From Streptomyces shenzhenensis (lineage in GTDB: Bacteria > Actinomycetota > Actinomycetes > Streptomycetales > Streptomycetaceae), in contig NZ_PENI01000014.1 of NCBI RefSeq assembly GCF_003688995.1, forward strand, positions 124,001 to 188,000: a stretch of DNA of 64,000 bases, read 5' to 3'. Below the pieces are notes generated by a model. That model saw nothing but the letters and a program-made list of their open reading frames with translations, was not told the origin of the DNA and ran no database searches. Positions within the stretch are counted from its first letter, which is position 1; each line of letters starts with the position of its first letter. The position numbers and the translations under genes were made by a program. Positions 44,859 through 53,306 of the stretch are shown here, piece after piece.

Positions 44859-45101
44859 TCAGGCGCCCATTCCCCTGAGCGACTCCTCGATCTCGTCGTC
44901 CGTGAGGTCGGGAAGACCAAGGTCGGGAAGGTCGATCGCCCCCATGGGGTCCGTGGGGTGCGGGGGGATGTCTTCGTCGTCGATCGGCACCACCCGGGCC
45001 ACCGCGACGCCGTTCTTGGTGACGGTGACGGTCTCCCCGCGCGCTGCTGCAGCAAGGATCTGCGAGGACTTCTGGTTGAACTCTCGAGCCGTGGCTTCCA
45101 T
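44859..45101 (-). CDS. VapB/Phd-type antitoxin
   Basis: The 80-residue protein has a Phd/YefM-like DNA-binding N-terminus (ATAREFNQKSSQILAAAARG, ETVTVTKNGVAVARVVP) and an acidic C-terminal toxin-binding tail (DLTDDEIEESLRGMG). ATG 45101 lies within a palindromic operator and has no Shine-Dalgarno, so translation is probably leaderless. It neutralises VapC and represses the pair. Confidence 0.87.
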   Translation of the reverse strand: MEATAREFNQKSSQILAAAARGETVTVTKNGVAVARVVPIDDEDIPPHPTDPMGAIDLPDLGLPDLTDDEIEESLRGMGA

Positions 45102-45119
45102 GTAGTACATGTTACTACA
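45101..45119. promoter_or_regulatory. VapB operator at the antitoxin start
   Basis: TGTAGTA-CATGT-TACTACA has perfect 7-bp arms. On the minus strand it contains TAACAT placed 7 bp before the ATG, a possible -10 box, so antitoxin binding would block its own promoter. Confidence 0.6.
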
Positions 45120-45193
45120 GCATGCTGGGCGAGGAAACCGGCGAGGGCACCGCTGCTCCGCCCGGGGCGCGCGCCACACAGCGGTCCGGGCGT

Positions 45194-46300
45194 TCACCGG
45201 TGTTCGAACGGCACGTAGTCGAGGTCGTAGCCGAAGTAGCGCGGGCCGACCAGGGACAGTCCCCGCTCGGTGCGCCAGCGCGGGTCGGACGGCGCGACCA
45301 GCACGGAGGCCCGCATGCCGTAACCGAGGTTCTCCGTGGTGATCGGTGCCCCGCCGTCCGACTCGACCACACAGATGAGGTCCGGCACCGTGGCCACGAT
45401 CCGCCCGTCGTACCGAGCGACGAGATTCTCGTTCTGGAATTCGATCTCGAAGCGCTCCGCCGGATCGCCCGCGCCGGCCAGGACCGCACGCCCGCGGACA
45501 AAGCCGCCGACAGTACGTCGTTCCACACCGGTGACCTTCCCCCTGAAGACGACCCTGCCGTCCAGTTCGGCGGCGATCACGGCCGGGACGTCACGGTGAT
45601 CGCTTCGACTGCGCCGGTGCAGACGGCCGAGCCGGTGCGCCCAGGACAGCGTGCCGGGAATGTACGCCGCACGCGCGTCGGCCCCCGCCATCGGATACAT
45701 CGCGTAGCTAGCCGTACAGCCCATCGACACCGCCACCGCGCGCGCGATGTGCTCGGCCCAGTCGTTCTGCGGCGAACGCAGCACCAGCGTGTTGCCCTTC
45801 TCGTCCGCCAGGCCCAGCGGTGTGGCCGAGATACCGAGCAGGCCAGGCGTGAGCATCTGCAGCTCCGGGAAGGCACGACCCATCCCGTCGGCGTCGACCA
45901 GCGGAAGCCCCAGCCGGGCGGCGGCCACGATCGGCACCATCGAGTTCCCTCCGCCGATCTCGGTGCACACGATGTGGGTGACCGGGTGCGGCAGGGCGGC
46001 GTCCAGCGCCTTCACCGCGTCGGTGACCTCCTCGGCACCCTGGATCTTCTCCAGCCCGATCGTCGGGGCCCCGATGACGCCCACGGCCACGACGACGGCG
46101 TCGTCGGGCAGTTCGCCAAGCGGTGTGATCCGTACCGGACCGTGCTGGGCGAGGGCCACATCGGCCAGGAGCCGGCCGACGTACGGGTCACCGCCGCCTC
46201 CGGTGCCCAGGATCGCCGCCCCGGTCGCGATGTCCTTCAGGTCCTCGCGCGTCACACTCGACAGGGTGCTCGTCCCCGTGTCCGTTCCCGGTGCCGTCAT
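45194..46300 (-). CDS. DUF917 (S-Me-THD-like) protein, copy 1
   Basis: The 368-residue protein matches DUF917: AILGTGGGGDPYVGRLLAD, GVIGAPTIGLEKIQGAEEV, CTEIGGGNSMVPIVAAARLG, LVDADGMGRAFPEL. From memory this family was renamed after a thiohydantoin desulfurase; members occur next to hydantoinase-type genes. It overlaps the hydantoinase-A-like gene by 4 bp (ATGA) and is last in a seven-gene operon. A role in opening or desulfurising a hydantoin-like ring is inferred, not shown. Confidence 0.83.
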   Translation of the reverse strand: MTAPGTDTGTSTLSSVTREDLKDIATGAAILGTGGGGDPYVGRLLADVALAQHGPVRITPLGELPDDAVVVAVGVIGAPTIGLEKIQGAEEVTDAVKALDAALPHPVTHIVCTEIGGGNSMVPIVAAARLGLPLVDADGMGRAFPELQMLTPGLLGISATPLGLADEKGNTLVLRSPQNDWAEHIARAVAVSMGCTASYAMYPMAGADARAAYIPGTLSWAHRLGRLHRRSRSDHRDVPAVIAAELDGRVVFRGKVTGVERRTVGGFVRGRAVLAGAGDPAERFEIEFQNENLVARYDGRIVATVPDLICVVESDGGAPITTENLGYGMRASVLVAPSDPRWRTERGLSLVGPRYFGYDLDYVPFEHR

Positions 46301-47883
46301 CGCTTCTCTCCAGCCCGGCGCTCGTCCGCGGGTGCGAGGCCGGTGACGTCGAGGTCTCCGACCGCCTTGGCACGCACCCGCACCGAGTCACCGGGCAGAT
46401 AGGAAATGGGGATCTCGTCCAGCATCACGACCTCCACCGAGCCGGGCCGCGCGCCGGCCGCCACGGCCCGTTCCACGGCCTCGTTCCTCGCGGACTCGAG
46501 CACGTCCTCCCGGCTGCGCCCGCCGACGTTGTAGATCCGGTCCACCTCGCCGCCGATCTGCGCGATCGCCGCGCCCAGCGCGTTGGCCACCCCCGCGTTC
46601 GGCGGCCGGACCACGGTGTCGAAGCCGGGCAGTTCCGATCCGACCAGAATGGCCCCGCCTCCCACGAGCACCGCCGGCGTCGGCTGCAGCGAGGTGCGCA
46701 TCAGGTCGGCCACCTGACCGATGCGCACGGCCATGTGGTCCATGGCAGCCCGTACGAAAGCCGGGCTCAGGTCCTTGACCAGGGAACGGTCGCCGACGTC
46801 GGCGGCCCGTGCAGCCACCGCCACATCGGTGGCGGTGAGCGTGTCTCCGCCGAACACCCGGGCCCGCGAGGTCAGTTCGAAACCGACGCTCGCCGGCCCG
46901 ATGGCGGTGGGGTCGTCCGCGTCGACGACGGAGCCGCCCCCGATGCCCAGTGCGATGACGTCGGGCATCCGGAAGTTCGTCCGTACGCCGCCGATGTCCA
47001 CCTCGCTGCCCGCCTGGCGCGGGAAGGAGTTGATCAGCATGCCGATGTCCGAGGTCGTCCCACCGATGTCCACGACCACGCAGTCCCGCAGCCCGGACAG
47101 GACGGCCGCGCCCCGCATCGAGTTGGTAGGACCCGAGGCGAACGTGGCGACTGGATAGTTGCGTGCGTACATCACGTCCATCAACGTTCCGTCGTTCTGC
47201 GACAGGTAGACCGGAGCGGTGATGCCGGTCACGGCCAGGGCGTCCGTCAGGGCGGCGGTGACCTGCTCGGCCACGGCCAGCAGGGAGGCGTTGACGATGG
47301 TGGCGTTCTCCCGCTCGATCAGGCCGATCCGCCCGATGCGGTGCGACAGGGAGAACCGCGCGCCGGGCAGTTGCTCGCGCAGGATCTCCTCGGCCTGGAG
47401 CTCCATCTCGTGGGAGACCGGCGAGAAGACCGAACTGATCGCGACCGCCTCCACGCCGTCGGCGGCGAGCCGCTCACCGATGGCACGCAGTTCGTCCGGC
47501 CGCACCCGGGAGATCGGGCGGCCGTCGTACTCGGTGCCCCCGTGCGCCATGTACGCATGGTTGCCCAGTGCCCTGCTCAGGTCCTCCGGCCAGTCCACCA
47601 TGGGCGGCACACCCGTCGAGGACGGCAGGCACAGCCGTACGATCCCGGTGGGCACCAACTGACGCCGTGAGACGACCGCGTTGGTGAACTGCGTGGTGCC
47701 GATCATCACCGCGTCGACCAGCCCGGGACCCGCCCCCGCCTGGGCGAGGATCGACCGCAGTGCGGAGACGACTCCACCGGTGACGTCCTTGCTGGTCGGC
47801 TGCTTGACACTGCCGACCAGCCGGTCGCCGTCGAGCAGAACCGCGTCGGTATTCGTCCCGCCGACGTCGATGCCGATTCTCAT
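46297..47883 (-). CDS. Hydantoinase A/oxoprolinase-family protein
   Basis: The 528-residue protein has the ATP-binding motifs of HyuA/oxoprolinase N-terminal units (MRIGIDVGGTNTDAVLLDGD, VVDIGGTTSDIGMLINSF) with IGTTQFTNAVVSRRQL and FASGPTNSMRGAAVLSG. It is the short form, without a HyuB partner gene in the window. Such proteins hydrolyse cyclic imides (hydantoins, 5-oxoproline) with ATP. Neighbours are a racemase-like gene upstream and DUF917 downstream, so DUF917 may take the place of HyuB. Start ATG 47883. Confidence 0.88.
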   Translation of the reverse strand: MRIGIDVGGTNTDAVLLDGDRLVGSVKQPTSKDVTGGVVSALRSILAQAGAGPGLVDAVMIGTTQFTNAVVSRRQLVPTGIVRLCLPSSTGVPPMVDWPEDLSRALGNHAYMAHGGTEYDGRPISRVRPDELRAIGERLAADGVEAVAISSVFSPVSHEMELQAEEILREQLPGARFSLSHRIGRIGLIERENATIVNASLLAVAEQVTAALTDALAVTGITAPVYLSQNDGTLMDVMYARNYPVATFASGPTNSMRGAAVLSGLRDCVVVDIGGTTSDIGMLINSFPRQAGSEVDIGGVRTNFRMPDVIALGIGGGSVVDADDPTAIGPASVGFELTSRARVFGGDTLTATDVAVAARAADVGDRSLVKDLSPAFVRAAMDHMAVRIGQVADLMRTSLQPTPAVLVGGGAILVGSELPGFDTVVRPPNAGVANALGAAIAQIGGEVDRIYNVGGRSREDVLESARNEAVERAVAAGARPGSVEVVMLDEIPISYLPGDSVRVRAKAVGDLDVTGLAPADERRAGEKR

Positions 47884-47889
47884 GAGCCC

Positions 47890-48645
47890 TCAACCCCGCG
47901 TCGTGGCGAACGGATAGCCCACCACCGGCTTGAGTTCGGGATCCGGATGCGAGCGCTTGGAGTGGCTCAGCCCGACCCGCACCAGGGCCTGGGCAACACC
48001 GACCGCCAACGGCACCGGGTCGATCACGGGGACGCCCTCCACCCCGGCGCCCGCCAGCAGCCGCTCCATCCGCCGTGTCATACCGATCATCCCGGTGCAG
48101 CCCAGGACGAGGACGTGCGCGCCGTCCTCGCGGACCGCGGCCGCGCCCGTCTCGGCGAGCCGCCGCGCCACGAGTTCCTCCTGCTCCCCGTCCAACGCGA
48201 GCACCGGGATGTCCACCGAACGCACCGAGGCCAGCGACGACTCGAGGCCGTAGGTGCGCGCGGCGATGCGGAACCGGGACACCAGCCTCGGCAGCACGGC
48301 CAGCACCGTGAAGGAGTCACCGATCAGCGAGGCCATGTGCATCGCGGTGTGGCCTGCCCCGAGGACGGGGATGCCGACGGCTTCCCGCAGGGCGTCGAGA
48401 CCGGGGTCGCCCATGCAGTCGACGACCACCGCCGAGGCGCCCTCGGCCTCGCTCTGCCGGGCGAGCGCGATGAGTGCGGGCACGGCCAGCGACTCGTCCA
48501 GCGCGCCCTCGATGGAGGCGGGCCCGGTGGTGACCTGACGGAGTCTCACCCGTGCGCCCTGCACCGGTACGGTCTCCACCGAGCCGAGGCCCTGGGACAC
48601 GATCGGGCGCAGTACGTCGATGACCGGCTCGTGTGCCGTCGTCAT
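47890..48645 (-). CDS. Asp/Glu/hydantoin racemase-family protein
   Basis: The 251-residue protein shows two catalytic Cys regions typical of the superfamily (VVVDCMGDPGLDALREAVG and VLVLGCTGMIGMTRRMERL). It is distinct from the allantoin-cluster racemase at 7656-8381, which lacks the first Cys. It may racemise a chiral hydantoin so that both enantiomers can be opened by the next gene product. It overlaps the fucosidase stop by ATGA. Confidence 0.83.
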   Translation of the reverse strand: MTTAHEPVIDVLRPIVSQGLGSVETVPVQGARVRLRQVTTGPASIEGALDESLAVPALIALARQSEAEGASAVVVDCMGDPGLDALREAVGIPVLGAGHTAMHMASLIGDSFTVLAVLPRLVSRFRIAARTYGLESSLASVRSVDIPVLALDGEQEELVARRLAETGAAAVREDGAHVLVLGCTGMIGMTRRMERLLAGAGVEGVPVIDPVPLAVGVAQALVRVGLSHSKRSHPDPELKPVVGYPFATTRG

Positions 48646-49967
48646 GCTGCTCGTTCTCCTTCGGCCAGGAACAGCTCGATCACCGGGACAGCCACGTCGG
48701 GGCAGCGTTCCGGGAGTTGCAGGGTCAGCGTGCCCGGTGCCTCTCCGGCGGGGACGAGGATGTTGGCCTCCTGCCCCGGGGCGAGTACCTCATAGCGGAT
48801 CTCGGAGGCGTCGTGCAGGAACTGGGCGTAGGTCACCTTGCCGGCCAGGCCCTGCAAGTGCAGGTGTCTGAAGGGCCAGGCGAACACATGGACGTAGAGC
48901 CGGTTGTCCACCTGGGTGTAGCGGCAGTCGGGCGGCGCCTGGTGCACGCTGGCTCCCGCGCCGTCGATCGAGCGGCGGTGCAGCGCCATCCACTGCCCGA
49001 CCTCGTGCAGGGTCCGGGTCGCCGTCGGGTCCAGTCGCCCGCGGCCGTCGGGCCCCACGTTGAGCAGGAGACTGCCGTCCTTGGAGACCGTGTCGATGAG
49101 CATGCGCACGAGAAGGTCGGGGGACTTGTCGTTGGTGTTGTCGCGGTCGTAGCCCCAACTCCCGTTGATCGTCTGGCAGGCGATCCACGGCACTGGCTCG
49201 CCGCCCAGGGTCATGGGCCGCGAGGGCTGGTACTGCTCGGGGGTGACGAAGTCGCCGGTGAAGTCGAGCCGGTCGTTGAGGACCATGTCGGGCTGGAGCT
49301 CGCGCACCGTCCGGTACAGCTCCTTGGAGCCCCAGTCCTCGGCTCCCTTCCCGCCCCACACGGGGCCCTCGTCGGTGGGGTAGCCGTCCGGATAGGAGAA
49401 GTCGAGGAAGCCGATCTCCAGGGGGCCGAACCGGGACAGGACTTCGCGGATCTGTCCGTGCAGGAAGCGGCGGTAGCGCTCCGGGTCGCGTCGGGCGTTG
49501 TGTGCGATCGCCTCGGCGTCGCCGCGCCGGGGGTGGAACCCGTCGACGGCGAAATCCGGGTGGTGCCAGTCCAGTAGCGAGAAGTACAGGCCGACGCCGA
49601 GCCCCTCGGCACGGAAGGCGTCGGCGTACGGCCCGACTATGTCCTTCCCGTAGGGCGTGTGCGCGACCGTGTAGTCGGTGAGTTCGCTCGGCCACAGGCA
49701 GAAGCCGTCGTGATGCTTGGTCGTCAGCACGGCGTAGCTCATCCCCGCGGCCTTGGCCGCCCGCGCCCACGCCGCCGGGTCGTACAGGTCCGGGTCGAAC
49801 CGGCGGACGTACCGGTCGTACTGCTCATCGGTCATCCGCTCGTGGTTCTTCACCCACTCGTGCCGCGCGGCCAGGGAGTACAGCCCCCAGTGGATGAACA
49901 TCCCCAGCCGGTTGCGGCGAGCCCACGCGAGCGTCGCCTCGCGGCGCGCCGGCTCAAGCTCACTCAT
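48642..49967 (-). CDS. GH29 alpha-L-fucosidase, intracellular
   Basis: The 441-residue enzyme belongs to GH29: RLGMFIHWGLYSLAARHEWV near residue 20, AVLTTKHHDGFCLWPSE, LYFSLLDWHHPDFAVDGF, the likely nucleophile Asp 189 in IGFLDFSYPDG, and SLLLNVGPDGRGRLD. No signal peptide is present, so it acts in the cytoplasm on an imported substrate. It follows the ABC permeases and precedes the racemase-hydantoinase-DUF917 genes. Fucose as the released sugar is the family expectation; related 6-deoxy sugars are possible. Confidence 0.9.
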   Translation of the reverse strand: MSELEPARREATLAWARRNRLGMFIHWGLYSLAARHEWVKNHERMTDEQYDRYVRRFDPDLYDPAAWARAAKAAGMSYAVLTTKHHDGFCLWPSELTDYTVAHTPYGKDIVGPYADAFRAEGLGVGLYFSLLDWHHPDFAVDGFHPRRGDAEAIAHNARRDPERYRRFLHGQIREVLSRFGPLEIGFLDFSYPDGYPTDEGPVWGGKGAEDWGSKELYRTVRELQPDMVLNDRLDFTGDFVTPEQYQPSRPMTLGGEPVPWIACQTINGSWGYDRDNTNDKSPDLLVRMLIDTVSKDGSLLLNVGPDGRGRLDPTATRTLHEVGQWMALHRRSIDGAGASVHQAPPDCRYTQVDNRLYVHVFAWPFRHLHLQGLAGKVTYAQFLHDASEIRYEVLAPGQEANILVPAGEAPGTLTLQLPERCPDVAVPVIELFLAEGERAA

Positions 49968-50068
49968 GTGTCAGTCCTTCTTTCCTCGGGGTGCCTTGTA
50001 CGGTCGTGCCGGCGTCGGCGGCGAGAGCCGTGCCGACGCCGTTGCGGACGTCGGCGGCCGGCATCCGG

Positions 50069-50932
50069 TCAGCGGTTGCCCAGTCCGCCCAGGGCGACTC
50101 CTGCGACGAGTTGACGCCGCAGCACGATCAGCAGCAGGACGGCGGGCAGGACCGAGAGCGTCGCGGCGGCCATCATCAGGTGCCACTGGTTGCCGTTCTG
50201 GCCCATGAACATCTGCAGACCGAGCGGGACCGTCGCCTTGTCCAGCGAGTTCACGATGATCAGTGGCCACAGGAAACTGTTCCAGTACGACAGGAAGGTG
50301 AAGACGAACAGCACCGCGATCGCCGGCCTGGCCATCGGGACGACGATCCGCCACAGCGTTCTGAACCGGCCCAGGCCGTCCAGATACGCGGCCTCCTCGA
50401 TCTCGTAGGGCAGGTTCAGGAAGAACTGCCGCAGCAGGAAGGTCCCGAACGCGGTGAACGCCCACGGCAGGATCAGGGCCAGGTAGCTGTTGTCGAGTTC
50501 CGCCGTGCGCATCATGGTGAACATCGGGATCACCACGACCTCCTGCGGCACCATGAGGGTGGAGAGCAGCAGGACGAACAGCAGGTTCCTGCCCCGGAAC
50601 CGGAGCCGGGCGAAGGCGTAGGCCGCGCACACCGACACCAGCACGGCGAGCGTGGCGCCGAGTGCGGCGACGATCACCGAGTTGAGCAGGAGCCTGCCGA
50701 AGGGCAGGTAGTCGAGCATCTCGGAGTAGTTGCCCCATTCGACGCTGGAGCCGACGAGCCGGGGCGGGTTGGCGAAGATCTCGCTGCTGGGTTTGAGCGA
50801 GCTGGTGACCATCCAGATGAACGGGAACAGATAGGCGAGCAGCACCAGGGTCAACGCCGTCTGCGACACGACCGCGCCCCATCGCCGGGAGCGGGTACGC
50901 CGCTCCCCCGGCGCACTACTTGTCGCCGTCAT
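50069..50932 (-). CDS. Sugar ABC transporter permease (MalG-type)
   Basis: The 287-residue permease has six membrane segments and the conserved EAA loop (EIEEAAYLDGLGRFRTLWRI followed by VVPMARP). It is the second inner-membrane subunit of a CUT1 importer. It overlaps the first permease by 17 bp. No ATPase gene accompanies it, as is usual in Streptomyces where MsiK serves many importers. Confidence 0.9.
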   Translation of the reverse strand: MTATSSAPGERRTRSRRWGAVVSQTALTLVLLAYLFPFIWMVTSSLKPSSEIFANPPRLVGSSVEWGNYSEMLDYLPFGRLLLNSVIVAALGATLAVLVSVCAAYAFARLRFRGRNLLFVLLLSTLMVPQEVVVIPMFTMMRTAELDNSYLALILPWAFTAFGTFLLRQFFLNLPYEIEEAAYLDGLGRFRTLWRIVVPMARPAIAVLFVFTFLSYWNSFLWPLIIVNSLDKATVPLGLQMFMGQNGNQWHLMMAAATLSVLPAVLLLIVLRRQLVAGVALGGLGNR

Positions 50933-51911
50933 AGTGCACCCACCGTTTCTGCAGCGTGAATTGGACGGCGGTGACGACCAGGATGCCCGCGAAGACGATC
51001 CAGGCCACCGCCGAGGCCAGCCCCATGTCGTACTCCTTGAACCCGGTGTGGAACAGGTAGGTGACCAGCGTCTCTGTCGCGTTGCCCGGCCCGCCGCCGG
51101 TCAGGATGAACGGCTCGGAGAAGATCTGGAACGCGCCGATCAGCGTCATCACCAGGGCGAAGAAGATGCTCGGCGAGATCAGCGGAACGACCATCGTCCG
51201 CAGCCGCCGCCAGCCGGTGGCCCCGTCCAGCGTCGCCGCCTCCAGCACGTCGGCCGGCATCGCGTCCAGGGCGGCGCTGAAGATCAGGGTGTTGTAACCG
51301 ACTCCCTGCCACAGGGTCATCAGGACGACCACGGCCATCGCCCAGTTCCCCTCCCCCAGGAAGTTCGGCGCCTGTCCGGGCAGGACCGTCTCCCACAACT
51401 GCTGTGCCAGGCCGTCGGGCTGGAACATCAGCTGCCAGACGAGCGCGTTGGCCACGACCGGTGTCACCGCGGGGATGAAGAACAGCACCCGGTACCAGTT
51501 GCGGCCCCGGATCCGGCCGCTGATCCAGATGCTCAGCGTCAGGGAGCACACGATGTTCAGCGGCACGTAGACCAGCACGATCAGCAGGGTGTTGCGGACC
51601 ACCTGCCGGAAGGAGTCGCTGTCGAACAGATCGCTGTAGTTCCGCAGCCCCACGAACGCCCGCTGCCCGAACACCGGCCAGTCGTAGAAGCTCATCACCA
51701 GCGAGTAGACGACCGGGAACACCGTGAAGACCCCGAAACCGATCACCAGCGGGCTGAGGAAGCCGGCCGCCGAGCGGCCGTCCGCCCGTGACCGGCGGGG
51801 CGCCCGGCGCCCTCGGGAACTCACCACGGTGGCCCGGCTGTCCGCACGCCCGGCCGGATGATCGTGAGTGCGCCCCTCCGGCTGGGCGGACGCACTCCCG
51901 ATCTCTGTCAT
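50916..51911 (-). CDS. Sugar ABC transporter permease (MalF-type)
   Basis: The 331-residue permease has an Arg-rich cytoplasmic N-terminus, six membrane segments (FLSPLVIGFGVFTVFPVVYS first) and the EAA loop (VLEAATLDGATGWRRLRTMV). It pairs with the next permease and the upstream lipoprotein. ATG 51911 overlaps the lipoprotein stop by ATGA. Confidence 0.9.
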   Translation of the reverse strand: MTEIGSASAQPEGRTHDHPAGRADSRATVVSSRGRRAPRRSRADGRSAAGFLSPLVIGFGVFTVFPVVYSLVMSFYDWPVFGQRAFVGLRNYSDLFDSDSFRQVVRNTLLIVLVYVPLNIVCSLTLSIWISGRIRGRNWYRVLFFIPAVTPVVANALVWQLMFQPDGLAQQLWETVLPGQAPNFLGEGNWAMAVVVLMTLWQGVGYNTLIFSAALDAMPADVLEAATLDGATGWRRLRTMVVPLISPSIFFALVMTLIGAFQIFSEPFILTGGGPGNATETLVTYLFHTGFKEYDMGLASAVAWIVFAGILVVTAVQFTLQKRWVHYDGDK

Positions 51912-53158
51912 TCCGCGGCGTCCTTCTGCACGGTGCTGGTGAAGTCCTCGACCGAGCCGGTGCCGTTGAACGCCTCGACACCGTACTTGGAGAAGCCGTT
52001 CACCACGGTGGTCCACTCGCTCGTGGTCCGCTGGGCCTGGGTGTGCTCCGCCGCGTACTGGAGGGCCGTCTTGGAGGCTGCGTCGACGTTGCTGAACCAG
52101 TACGTCTGCTCGACCGTACGTGCGGGGAACGCGCGGCCGGCCTTGGCGAGTTGCTCGGCCGCGTCCGCGCCGGTGATCACCGACAGGGCCTTGGCGGCGG
52201 CGTCCTGGTTCTTGCACGACTGCGTGATGCCGAAGCCGGAGCCTTCGGTCACCGAGCTCTGGCCGCCGTCGCCGCCGGGGACCGGAGCGATGCCGACGGT
52301 GAACTTCGCGGTCTCGTTGGCGTTGATGAGGTTCCACGGGCCGTCGATGGTGGTCATCGCGTTCCCGGCGAGGAACTGGTCGAGCGCGGAACTGCTGGAC
52401 GCGGCCGACAGCTTCGGCGCGTAGCCCGCCTTCACCCACGAGGCCAGCGTCTTCAGGGCGCCGCGGTACGAGGCATTGGTCAGGTCGAGGTCACCGGACT
52501 CGCCGGTGGCCTGCACACCGCCGAGGTTGAGCGTCCAGGGCAGGGTGTAGTCGGCGTTGGCGTCGAAGACGGTGCCGTACTTGCCGCCCGTCGACAGCTT
52601 CGCGATGATCTCCTCGTATTCCTTGGCCGTCCAGCCGTTCTCCGGCGCGTCTATCCCCGCCTTCTTGAACGCGTCGGCGTTGTAGTACATGACCAGCGGT
52701 CCGAAGTCGTACGGGATCACCTTCTGCACGCCGTCGACCTGCATCGCCTTCAGGATCGACTCGTTGAAGTCCGAGGCTTCGATCGCGTTGTCGCCCATGG
52801 CATCGTCGAGCGGCGCCAACAGCTCGTTGACGCCGGGCAGTCTCAGGCTCTGGATGCCGACGACACAGGGCGCGGAGCTGCTCCCGGCGTCCGCTACGAG
52901 CTTGGTCCAGTAGTTCGACCAGTCGGCGGTCTCGAAACCGACCTCGATGTCGGGGTACTTGTCCGTCACCAGGCTCGCGATCGACTTCCACGATGCGACT
53001 TCGGCCTGCGAGCTGGTCCACATGAACATCGTGATCTTCTGCTTCCCACTGCCGGACGTGTCACTGTCCGACGAGCACCCGCTCAGGCCGAGCGTCATCG
53101 CGGCCGCGGTCGCGACGACGGCCGCAAGCTTCGGCTTGTGCTTCGTTCCTGTCGTCAT
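51908..53158 (-). CDS. Sugar ABC transporter substrate-binding lipoprotein
   Basis: The 416-residue protein has a lipoprotein signal with lipobox LGLSGC (Cys 28) and a family-1 solute-binding fold (KQKITMFMWTSSQAEVASWK, DWSNYWTKLVADAGSSSAPC, TTIDGPWNLINANETAKF). It captures the substrate outside the membrane for the two permeases. GAGGGATC precedes ATG 53158. It is the first gene of the operon that continues through the fucosidase and hydantoinase-like genes. Confidence 0.9.
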   Translation of the reverse strand: MTTGTKHKPKLAAVVATAAAMTLGLSGCSSDSDTSGSGKQKITMFMWTSSQAEVASWKSIASLVTDKYPDIEVGFETADWSNYWTKLVADAGSSSAPCVVGIQSLRLPGVNELLAPLDDAMGDNAIEASDFNESILKAMQVDGVQKVIPYDFGPLVMYYNADAFKKAGIDAPENGWTAKEYEEIIAKLSTGGKYGTVFDANADYTLPWTLNLGGVQATGESGDLDLTNASYRGALKTLASWVKAGYAPKLSAASSSSALDQFLAGNAMTTIDGPWNLINANETAKFTVGIAPVPGGDGGQSSVTEGSGFGITQSCKNQDAAAKALSVITGADAAEQLAKAGRAFPARTVEQTYWFSNVDAASKTALQYAAEHTQAQRTTSEWTTVVNGFSKYGVEAFNGTGSVEDFTSTVQKDAAE

Positions 53159-53306
53159 GATCCCTCGCTTCTGAAGGTGTCGAGTCGTCCGGTCCCGCTG
53201 ACGGATGGCGGTCAAGTTAGACCTGCCTTTTCGGCACCTCGTGCACATTGCACAGCAGAGGGGGGATCTACTATGCACACATGTCAGCCCTCTGCGGCCG
53301 GCCCTG
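53159..53306. promoter_or_regulatory. Divergent promoter region with palindrome
   Basis: The 148-bp region separates the importer operon from the second DUF917 gene. GTGCACATTGCAC (53241-53253, perfect 5-bp arms) is a candidate site for the nearby PucR-type regulator. A -10-like TAACTT on the minus strand (around 53210) could serve the importer operon. Confidence 0.4.

Noticed and set aside
53273..53306. ATG 53273 with a good GGGGGG ribosome-binding site before the second DUF917 gene
   Set aside because: It is in a different frame from the DUF917 protein; either a frameshift hides a longer N-terminus or the site is fortuitous. I kept the in-frame ATG 53307.
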